NCBI GenBank assembly: GCA_049670505.1 | Contig: JBATTK010000059.1 | Location: forward strand, 1 to 39,471 | DNA: 39,471 bases | Source: JBATTK01 sp049670505 | GTDB taxonomy: Bacteria; Bacteroidota; Bacteroidia; Flavobacteriales; Flavobacteriaceae | Direction of reading: 5' to 3' | Shown here: one piece after another, positions 25,266 through 31,778 of the stretch | Position numbering within the stretch: position 1 is the first letter of the stretch | Layout: the number at the start of each line of letters is the position of its first letter | Program-made: the position numbers and the translations under genes | Notes under the pieces: model-generated | Databases searched by the model: none | Told to the model about the DNA's origin: nothing | The model's input: only the letters and a program-made list of their open reading frames with translations

Positions 25266-25345
25266 GCAGTTATCAGTTTCCAGTTAGCAGTTTTTGTGCG
25301 TCCGGTTTCTAGTTTCAGTTTCCAGCTATCCAGTTTCCAGCTTAA
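25266..25345 (+). repeat. Degenerate 7-bp phased repeats (CAGTTN)
   Basis: GCAGTTA, TCAGTTT, CCAGTTA and GCAGTTT follow each other in perfect 7-bp phase from 25266. After a short interruption (25294-25310) a second patch has CTAGTTT, CAGTTT, CCAGCTA, TCCAGTTT and CCAGCTT. This low-complexity tract has no coding character. Confidence 0.7.
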
Positions 25346-25496
25346 GTTTATCAGCTATCCAATGGCAAAGCCCTCCTTTTATCCAACCGCAAAGAACTAC
25401 TATCCAATGCCACTGCCTACTGCCCACTGGTTGCGTTTATAAAGGAATTCTGTTCCCTATTTAAATGGATGCACTTTCAGCGTATAGAGGTTTAAT

Positions 25497-26321
25497 CTAA
25501 ACGGCGACAGCTCCTCTAATATGTGGATACGGATTGTAATCCAGTAAGGTAAAGTCCTCGAATTTAAAATCGAAAATATCCTTTATTGCAGGATTGAGAA
25601 CCATTCTCGGCAGTGGTCTGGGTTCCCTACTTAATTGTAATTCAACCTGTTCCAAATGATTGGTATAAATATGTGCATCTCCAAAGGTATGTATGAATTC
25701 CCCCGCTTGGTATCCGCAAACTTGTGCCATCATCAAAGTGAACAGGGCATAGGAAGCAATATTAAAGGGAACTCCTAGAAAAATATCCGCACTACGTTGA
25801 TATAATTGACAAGACAATTTTCCGTCCGCCACATAGAATTGAAAAAAAGCATGGCAGGGAGGTAATGCGGCTTTTCCATTGGCCACATTATTGGAAAAAG
25901 AAGCGGTGGTATCGGGCAATACGCTTGGATTCCATGCGGAGACCAACATTCTTCTGCTATTGGGATTATTTTTTAAAGTATGTATTACTTCTTTGATTTG
26001 GTCTATATCCTCGTTGTTCCAATTACGCCATTGGTGCCCATATACCGGTCCCAAATCACCGTTTTCATCGGCCCATTCGTTCCAAATACGAACTCCGTTT
26101 TCCTGTAGGTAACCTATATTGGTATCTCCCTTTAAAAACCATAATAGTTCGTGGACGATGGACTTTAAGTGCAATTTCTTTGTAGTGACCATAGGAAAAC
26201 CTTCACTAAGATCGAACCGCATTTGGTAACCAAAAACACTTAAGGTGCCCGTTCCTGTTCTATCTCCTTTTTGGTTGCCCGTTTCCAGGACATTTTTTAA
26301 TAAATCGTGATATTGCTTCAT
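25497..26321 (-). CDS. thyA: Thymidylate synthase
   Basis: A 274-residue ThyA that methylates dUMP to dTMP using methylene-tetrahydrofolate and yields dihydrofolate. GDRTGTGTLSVFGYQMRF binds phosphate, and the nucleophilic Cys is in ALPPCHAFFQFYV. QRSADIFLGVPFNIASYALF (dUMP Ser/Asn contacts) and FGDAHIYTNHLEQ are conserved. The frame begins at 26330, but the ATG at 26321 (MKQYHDLL) is the usual family start. The product dihydrofolate is reduced by FolA, encoded at 16823. It lies downstream of a nucleoside transporter gene on the same strand (117-bp gap), consistent with pyrimidine salvage and synthesis. Confidence 0.97.
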   Translation of the reverse strand: MKQYHDLLKNVLETGNQKGDRTGTGTLSVFGYQMRFDLSEGFPMVTTKKLHLKSIVHELLWFLKGDTNIGYLQENGVRIWNEWADENGDLGPVYGHQWRNWNNEDIDQIKEVIHTLKNNPNSRRMLVSAWNPSVLPDTTASFSNNVANGKAALPPCHAFFQFYVADGKLSCQLYQRSADIFLGVPFNIASYALFTLMMAQVCGYQAGEFIHTFGDAHIYTNHLEQVELQLSREPRPLPRMVLNPAIKDIFDFKFEDFTLLDYNPYPHIRGAVAV

Positions 26322-26438
26322 GAGGGTCAAAGTTAAAAGTTTAAGGGATAAAGGCCAAAGTATTAACCTTTTGAGTTATTATATTTTATTAACGAAGCAA
26401 TTCTCTTTTGCAAAACTTGTATTCTTTGAGGAAGGGAT

Positions 26439-27899
26439 TTATCCTAGAATCAATCCGGCAATTGTTGCGGAGAGCAGAGATGCCAAGGAACCTCCCAGAA
26501 CGGCTTTCATCCCAAATTCCGATAGGGTTTTTCGTTGCCCCGGAGCTAGGGAACCAATGCCCCCGATCTGAATTCCTATCGATGCAAAGTTGGCAAAGCC
26601 ACAGAGCATATAGGTGGCCATGATAATGGATTTGTTATAGGTAAAATGCGTAGTGTTGGCCATATTCTTTAGTTCGGCCAATTGTATGTATCCTATAAAT
26701 TCGCTTGCGGCCAGTTTAATACCCAGTAACTGTCCCATTAACATAATATCTTCCTTTGCCACACCTATGAGCCACATTAAGGGCGCAAAGACTACACCTA
26801 ACACAGCTTCTAACGAAAAGCTTTCATAGGTAGTATATTGGGCAATTATGCTATTTAGGCTGGTAAAGTCGCCTACCCAGCCCAAGATTCCGTTCAACAT
26901 GGCGATAAAAGCCACAAAAACCAAAAGCATGGCACCCACGTTTACCGCTAGTTTTAAACCTTCTGTAGTTCCATTGGCAATAGCGTCCAAAATGTTGGAA
27001 CCAATTTTTTCCGTAGATACGCTAACCTCTGTGTTTATAGCTTCTGTTTGTGGGTACAGTATTTTAGAAATTACGATGGCCCCGGGTGCTGCCATTACCG
27101 ATGCCGCAAGTAAGTGTTTTGCAAAATACAATCTAAGTGTTGGATCATCCCCTCCTAAAAAACCGATATAGGCGGCTAATACCGCCCCTGCGACCGTAGC
27201 CATACCTCCGATCATGACCAAAAGTATTTCAGATCGGTTCATTTTCTCCAAATACGCTTTTATAAGTAATGGCGCTTCCGTTTGTCCCAAAAAAATGTTT
27301 CCCGCAATACTCAAACTCTCCGCGCCAGAAATACCTAGCGATTTCGTCAATAACCAGGCTAACGCTTTAACTACTTTTTGTATGATGCCCAGATAAAATA
27401 AGACCGATGTCAATGCCGAGAAGAAGATGATCGTGGGGAGAACCTGAAAAGCGAATATAAATCCGAAGGTATCCATGTCTACGACAAGCCCTTCAAATAA
27501 AAATTTACTCCCTGCCCTTGTAAAATCCAGGATACTGACAAAAACTTTCCCAATACTTTCAAATGCAGCTTTTATAAAAGGTACTTTCAGGACACCGATG
27601 GCAATAAGCAATTGTATCCCAAGCCCAATACCTGCAGTTCTCCAATTGATGGCCCTTCTATTGGAACTAAAAATAAAAGCGATCAGAATAAGGATGCCCA
27701 TGCCTATGATACCGCGCCATAGACTGTTTATGGAAAACCCTTCATTGGCAATTAGTACGGGCGGATCCTGCGTAACGATATCATTTAAAATCGTTGTTTC
27801 CGTTATGGGAGTTATACTATCTGTTAATATGGTCTGTTGGGCAATTGAAGGGAAGGGAATACAACATATAAAGATGAGAATCCAAAGTCCGTACTTCAT
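26439..27899 (-). CDS. nupC: Concentrative nucleoside transporter (CNT/NupC family)
   Basis: A 486-residue inner-membrane symporter for nucleosides. After a cleavable-looking N-terminal segment (MKYGLWILIFICCIPFPSIAQ) and ~35 polar residues, the CNT core begins with SLWRGIIGMGILILIAF. Family motifs include GIGLGIQLLIAIGVL, LPTIIFFSALTSVLFYLG, the substrate-site GQTEAPLLIKAYLEKMNRSE (about 209-228), and the C-terminal LCGFANFASIGIQIGGIGSLAP. E. coli NupC is ~400 residues; the extra N-terminal signal-plus-linker is a feature of many Bacteroidota CNTs. It lies 18 bp downstream of a bifunctional-nuclease family gene and upstream of thyA. Confidence 0.93.
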   Translation of the reverse strand: MKYGLWILIFICCIPFPSIAQQTILTDSITPITETTILNDIVTQDPPVLIANEGFSINSLWRGIIGMGILILIAFIFSSNRRAINWRTAGIGLGIQLLIAIGVLKVPFIKAAFESIGKVFVSILDFTRAGSKFLFEGLVVDMDTFGFIFAFQVLPTIIFFSALTSVLFYLGIIQKVVKALAWLLTKSLGISGAESLSIAGNIFLGQTEAPLLIKAYLEKMNRSEILLVMIGGMATVAGAVLAAYIGFLGGDDPTLRLYFAKHLLAASVMAAPGAIVISKILYPQTEAINTEVSVSTEKIGSNILDAIANGTTEGLKLAVNVGAMLLVFVAFIAMLNGILGWVGDFTSLNSIIAQYTTYESFSLEAVLGVVFAPLMWLIGVAKEDIMLMGQLLGIKLAASEFIGYIQLAELKNMANTTHFTYNKSIIMATYMLCGFANFASIGIQIGGIGSLAPGQRKTLSEFGMKAVLGGSLASLLSATIAGLILG

Positions 27900-27917
27900 A
27901 AAAAGGTAGTTGGTTAG

Positions 27918-28547
27918 TTACTTGCGTTTGGATATTTCATCCCTAAGTTTTGCCGCCTTTTCGTAATCTTCATTGGTAACGGCTTTGTCCAATTCTTTGT
28001 GTAGTTCTTCCAAGTTTAGTTCTTTGTAGGCATCCGATGCTCCCATATCTATCTCTACAGTTTCCCCTTCCTGCAAAATTTCATCCACCATGATGCTATC
28101 GTCATTTTCATCCTTGTCTTTATCCTTGGAAGAAAATTTAAGGAAGATGCCCGCTTTGTCCAATATGGTTTTATAAGTGAAAATAGGAGCGTTGAAACGA
28201 AGTGCCAAAGCTATGGCATCACTCGTTCGGGCATCTATGATTTCCTCGATCTTATCGCGTTCACAAATAATACTGGAATAAAAGACGCCATCTACCAACT
28301 TGTGGATAATCACTTGTTTTACTACAATATCGAAGCGATCCGCAAAATTTTTAAAAAGATCATGGGTCAATGGTCTTGGAGGTTTTATTTCTTTCTCCAA
28401 TGCAATGGCTATCGATTGCGCTTCAAAGGCGCCAATGACTATAGGCAGTTTACGATCTCCTTCTACTTCGTTCAATATAAGGGCATATGCACCATTTTGC
28501 GTTTGGCTGTACGAAATCCCTTTTATTTTTAATTTGACTAAACTCAT
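27918..28547 (-). CDS. Bifunctional nuclease (BFN/DUF151) family protein with UVR motif
   Basis: A 209-residue soluble protein. Residues ~5-135 form a DUF151/BFN domain, including YALILNEVEGDRKLPIVIGAFEAQSIA and the conserved DARTSDAIALALRF. An acidic linker (KDKDENDDS) leads to a C-terminal UvrB/UvrC-type helical hairpin (LEELHKELDKAVTNEDYEKAAKLRDEISKRK). Plant members have been reported with RNase and DNase activity; the bacterial role is unclear. The UVR motif is typical of the Bacteroidota version. It is the first gene of a BFN-nupC-thyA group, preceded by the etf terminator. Confidence 0.92.
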   Translation of the reverse strand: MSLVKLKIKGISYSQTQNGAYALILNEVEGDRKLPIVIGAFEAQSIAIALEKEIKPPRPLTHDLFKNFADRFDIVVKQVIIHKLVDGVFYSSIICERDKIEEIIDARTSDAIALALRFNAPIFTYKTILDKAGIFLKFSSKDKDKDENDDSIMVDEILQEGETVEIDMGASDAYKELNLEELHKELDKAVTNEDYEKAAKLRDEISKRK

Positions 28548-28564
28548 ACGGATATATAAACCAC

Positions 28565-28613
28565 AAAGGGCTGTTTAAACAAAAGGGATGTCCAATTGTT
28601 TAAACAGCCCTTT
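28565..28613 (-). terminator. Terminator of etfB-etfA
   Basis: Two 16-nt arms, AAAGGGCTGTTTAAAC (28565-28580) and its exact reverse complement (28598-28613), flank a 17-nt loop. It lies between the etfA stop (28635) and the start of the BFN gene, so it ends the etf transcript. A terminal T-tract on the minus strand is short (within the arm). Confidence 0.75.
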
Positions 28614-28634
28614 AGGGGCACAAATTAACAAAAA

Positions 28635-29603
28635 TTAAGCGTTTTGGGCTTTAAATTCCTTTAATTTTTCGGTCAATTTAGGAACTACTTCAAAAGCGTC
28701 CCCCACAATTCCATAGTCTGCCGCTTTGAAAAAGGGCGCTTCGGGATCGGTATTGATTACAACTTTTACCTTTGAGGCGCTAACACCGGCCAAATGCTGT
28801 ATGGCACCAGAAATACCTATAGCAATGTATAGATTACTGGCTACGGGTTTTCCGGTCTGTCCAACATGTTCGCCATGAGATCGCCAACCTAGATCCGAAA
28901 CCGGTTTGGAACAGGCGGTTGCCGCACCAAGAACATCGGCCAATTCCTCTATTATTCCCCAATTTTCGGGTCCTTTAAGTCCTCTTCCGGCAGATACTAC
29001 AATATCCGCATCGGCAATGGTAGCTTTACCTACCACCTTATCTATTTCCACGGATTTTGTAGAAAAATCGGCATCCTTACTGGTAGGGCCAAAATCCTCT
29101 ACAGCTACATTGGTAGGATTCTCTATAGCACCAAATGCGTTGTTGGATACCCCTATTACCTTAATGTCCGCATTGATCTGCGTATGGGCAAAACCTTTAT
29201 TGCTAAAAGCGGTACGCTTTACAACAAAAGGCTCGGTGCTCTTCGGTGCTTGTACAACATTGGGTACATATCCCGCTTTTAATTCAGCGGTTAGTATGGA
29301 CGCCAAAAATTTAGTATCCGCGCTAGAACTTAGTACCAATACTTTGGCACCTTCTTTTTCCGCTGCTTGGGCAATTACACTTGCAAAAGCCTTTGCATTG
29401 AATGTTTTTAGCTGATCATCCGATACCTGTAGCACTTTTGATACGCCATAGTTGCCTAAACTTTCGTTATCATCTGCGTTAATAGATACCGCCGTTGCCA
29501 TAGTACCCAATTGTTTGGCCACTTCGTGGGCATAGGACGCTACCTCAAAGGCATTTTTTTTGAACTTCCCGTTTTCTGATTCCGTATATACTAATACTGA
29601 CAT
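28635..29603 (-). CDS. etfA: Electron transfer flavoprotein subunit alpha
   Basis: A 322-residue ETF large subunit that binds FAD and passes electrons from acyl-CoA and other dehydrogenases to the quinone pool. The C-terminal FAD domain shows VVSAGRGLKGPENWGII, SDLGWRSHGEHVGQTGKPVASNLYIAIGISGAIQHLAG and VINTDPEAPFFKAADYGIVGD. The N-terminal part is the alpha/beta ETF fold. Length is normal. It lies 67 bp downstream of etfB in one operon controlled by a region bearing a 30-bp palindrome. Confidence 0.97.
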   Translation of the reverse strand: MSVLVYTESENGKFKKNAFEVASYAHEVAKQLGTMATAVSINADDNESLGNYGVSKVLQVSDDQLKTFNAKAFASVIAQAAEKEGAKVLVLSSSADTKFLASILTAELKAGYVPNVVQAPKSTEPFVVKRTAFSNKGFAHTQINADIKVIGVSNNAFGAIENPTNVAVEDFGPTSKDADFSTKSVEIDKVVGKATIADADIVVSAGRGLKGPENWGIIEELADVLGAATACSKPVSDLGWRSHGEHVGQTGKPVASNLYIAIGISGAIQHLAGVSASKVKVVINTDPEAPFFKAADYGIVGDAFEVVPKLTEKLKEFKAQNA

Positions 29604-29670
29604 AATTTTTTAATTTTAATTTTTAAATCCCAAATGCATATATTGGAATTTGATGCTTTTGATTTAAGTG

Positions 29671-30417
29671 TTAGATCACTTTTGCTTCATTGTGCAAAAG
29701 ATCGATCAATTCATCTATATTATCCGCATCCACTAATTTAACCGCTCCCTTTGGTGCCGGTTTTTCGAATTTGATGTCTTCTGTGCTTATTTCAGCCTCG
29801 ACCGGTTCAACTACATTGAGTTTCTTTTGACGTGCCATCATGATTCCCCTCATATTGGGGATTCTCAAATCACTTTCCTCTACCAGTCCTTTTTGTCCGC
29901 CTATAACAAGGGGAAGTGTTGTTGCTATTTTTTCTTTGCCGCCGTCTATTTCGCGCATTGCGGTGGCATTGGAACCATCAATTTCCAGGCTTATACAGGT
30001 ATTCACAAAATTCATGTCAAGAAGTGTTGCAAGTATACCGGGGACCATTCCACCGTTATAGTCAATGGATTCCCTACCTGCAATAATAAGATCGTAATCA
30101 CTATTCTTTGCTACATTGGCCAGTTGTTGCGCTACAAAAAAACCGTCGGTCGGTTCGGCGTTTATTCTAATGGCCTCATCGGCACCAATGGCCAGGGCTT
30201 TTCTAATAGTAGGTTCGGTGGTGGCACCGCCTACGGTAGCTACATGAACCGTAGCTCCTTGTTTTTCCTTAAACCACATGGCCCTGGTGAGGCCAAATTC
30301 GTCGTTGGGATTAATTACAAACTGTACTCCATTGGTATCGAATTTAGTATCTCCCTCCGTGAAATTTATTTTGGAAGTAGTATCCGGTACATTACTTATG
30401 CAAACTAATATCTTCAT
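29671..30417 (-). CDS. etfB: Electron transfer flavoprotein subunit beta
   Basis: A 248-residue ETF small subunit. It opens with MKILVCISNVPDTTSKINFTEGD. It contains INPNDEFGLTRAMWFKEKQG, the AMP-binding stretch ADEAIRINAEPTDGFFVAQQLA, and the recognition loop in PLVIGGQKGLVEESDLRIPNMRGIMMARQKKL (about 167-198), where the ETF signature and the dehydrogenase-docking Leu reside. First gene of etfB-etfA. The upstream gap to divergent pdhB contains a large palindrome centred at 30485, close to a TATCTTAG (-7-like, minus strand) at 30451-30458, so repression or activation by a dimeric regulator is likely. Confidence 0.97.
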   Translation of the reverse strand: MKILVCISNVPDTTSKINFTEGDTKFDTNGVQFVINPNDEFGLTRAMWFKEKQGATVHVATVGGATTEPTIRKALAIGADEAIRINAEPTDGFFVAQQLANVAKNSDYDLIIAGRESIDYNGGMVPGILATLLDMNFVNTCISLEIDGSNATAMREIDGGKEKIATTLPLVIGGQKGLVEESDLRIPNMRGIMMARQKKLNVVEPVEAEISTEDIKFEKPAPKGAVKLVDADNIDELIDLLHNEAKVI

Positions 30418-30470
30418 TTTATATCATTTTTTGTCTTTAAAAGAACTGCGCTAAGATAACTATTAATTTT

Positions 30471-30500
30471 AAGATTTGCTATGCATGCATAGTAAATCTT
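30471..30500. promoter_or_regulatory. 30-bp palindrome with ATGCATGCAT core upstream of etfB
   Basis: Fourteen of fifteen base pairs are symmetric about 30485/30486 (only 30478/30493 mismatch). The central CTATGCATGCATAG (30479-30492) is perfect and the outer arms are AAGATTT and AAATCTT. It covers the expected -33 region of a weak etfB promoter and lies 48 bp upstream of the pdhB -7 element. The 10-bp core is identical to that in the palindrome at 6894-6909. Confidence 0.65.
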
Positions 30501-30547
30501 GTTATTTTTTTTACGCACCGCTGTCAATTATTTGACATATATTTTCC

Positions 30548-30555
30548 TATTTTTG
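30548..30555 (+). promoter_or_regulatory. -7 element candidate of pdhB
   Basis: TATTTTTG matches TAnnTTTG; the predicted start at about 30562 would give a 70-nt leader before the ATG at 30634. The nearest TTG (30532-30534) is only 13 nt away, so the -33 element is not convincing. Confidence 0.45.
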
Positions 30556-30633
30556 CTTGCATTTTAACAATGAAGTCGTGCAAACTTTTGTTTGAACGAT
30601 TTTACTAAGGATTAATCAATAGCTGAGATATTT

Positions 30634-31611
30634 ATGAAAACATTACAATTTAGGCAAGCTATAGCCGAGGCAATGTCGGAAGAGATGAGAAGGGATGAGT
30701 CTATTTACCTTATGGGTGAAGAAGTTGCCGAGTATAATGGAGCATATAAGGCCTCTAAAGGTATGTTGGATGAATTTGGGGCCGAACGCGTAATTGATAC
30801 GCCCATTTCCGAGCTAGGATTTTCCGGTATTGGAGTAGGTTCCGCTATGAATGGCAATAGGCCTATTATAGAGTTTATGACATTTAATTTTGCCTTGGTA
30901 GGGATTGATCAAATCATTAACAATGCGGCTAAAATTCGTCAAATGTCCGGTGGGCAATTCAATTGCCCTATTGTTTTTAGGGGCCCTACCGCCTCAGCAG
31001 GCCAATTAGCTGCAACGCACTCCCAAGCTTTTGAGAGTTGGTATGCCAATTGTCCCGGTCTTAAGGTAGTAGTACCGTCTAACCCTAGTGATGCCAAGGG
31101 CTTGTTAAAGTCCTCCATACGTGATGATGACCCTGTTATTTTTATGGAATCCGAACAGATGTATGGTGATAAAGGGGAAGTCCCTGAAGGGGAATATACT
31201 ATTCCTTTAGGAGTTGCCGAGATCAAAAGAGAGGGCACCGACGTCACTATAGTTTCTTTTGGAAAAATCATAAAGGAAGCTTACACAGCTGCCGATGCAT
31301 TGGAAAAAGAGGGCATAAGTTGTGAAATTATAGACCTACGGACCGTAAAACCATTGGATTATGAAGCTATCGTAAATTCTGTAAAGAAAACCAACAGACT
31401 AGTTGTTTTGGAGGAAGCATGGCCTTTTGGGAATGTTGCCACAGAGATTACGTACCATATCCAATCCAATGCATTCGATTATCTAGATGCCCCGATCATA
31501 AAAATAAATACAGCGGATACCCCGGCACCATATTCACCGGTCTTATTGGCGGAATGGTTGCCGGATCATACAGATGTCATTAATGCTGTTAAGAAAGTGT
31601 TATATAAATAA
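30634..31611 (+). CDS. pdhB: Pyruvate dehydrogenase E1 component, beta subunit
   Basis: A 325-residue transketolase-fold subunit that pairs with an E1-alpha to decarboxylate pyruvate for acetyl-CoA formation. It opens with MKTLQFRQAIAEAMSEEMRRD. YLMGEEVAEYNGAYKASKG provides the thiamine-diphosphate-activating Glu. RVIDTPISELGFSGIGVGSAMNG, PIVFRGPTASAGQLAATHSQ and the C-terminal DLRTVKPLDYEAIVNSVKKTNRLVVLEEAWPFG are family signatures. The AEYNGAYK sequence is the pyruvate-type rather than the branched-chain type. The alpha subunit and E2 are not adjacent here. It is divergent from etfB and followed by an intrinsic terminator. Confidence 0.95.
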   Translation: MKTLQFRQAIAEAMSEEMRRDESIYLMGEEVAEYNGAYKASKGMLDEFGAERVIDTPISELGFSGIGVGSAMNGNRPIIEFMTFNFALVGIDQIINNAAKIRQMSGGQFNCPIVFRGPTASAGQLAATHSQAFESWYANCPGLKVVVPSNPSDAKGLLKSSIRDDDPVIFMESEQMYGDKGEVPEGEYTIPLGVAEIKREGTDVTIVSFGKIIKEAYTAADALEKEGISCEIIDLRTVKPLDYEAIVNSVKKTNRLVVLEEAWPFGNVATEITYHIQSNAFDYLDAPIIKINTADTPAPYSPVLLAEWLPDHTDVINAVKKVLYK

Positions 31612-31641
31612 GTAAGATCATTTTGTAAAGGTATATTAGCC

Positions 31642-31669
31642 TCGCCAACGAGAAGTTGGCGATTTTTTT
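31642..31669 (+). terminator. Terminator of pdhB
   Basis: TCGCCAAC and GTTGGCGA form an 8-bp stem with a 5-nt GAGAA loop, followed by seven T. It lies 30 bp after the pdhB stop. Confidence 0.9.
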
Positions 31670-31778
31670 ATTAAAAGAAACAATATTTGATAATACTACT
31701 ACCCTAAATCAATTAATCAATCATTCAGGTGTTGTTCCCCAAGAGGCAGAAAAACATGCGCATGAATTTATCAAATAG

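Larger units (their letters stand above)
24997..25496. other. 500-bp gene-free spacer with repeats
   Basis: Between the amylase and thyA stop codons no gene is supported. The region holds, in order: the amylase terminator, an inverted pair of REP-like hairpins (25160-25255), a stretch of 7-bp phased CAGTTN repeats (25266-25345), and a further low-complexity tract with recurring TATCCAATG and TGCC-ACTG words to about 25430. A 96-codon open frame running through the repeats has a biased, Phe-Gln-Leu-Ser-repetitive product and is not credible. Confidence 0.7.

Noticed and set aside
25266..25430. CRISPR-like array
   Set aside because: Units are 6-8 bp with no 20-40 bp spacers, and no cas genes are present.
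25152..25442. 96-codon open frame after the amylase
   Set aside because: It runs through the REP-like hairpins and 7-bp repeats; the product is repetitive (Phe-Gln-Leu-Ser/Ala) and resembles no protein.
31654..31778. Short open frame ending just before the DUF5686 gene, with a plausible-looking C-terminal peptide
   Set aside because: It has no ATG, its only possible TTG start is inside the pdhB terminator, and the peptide is too short to judge.
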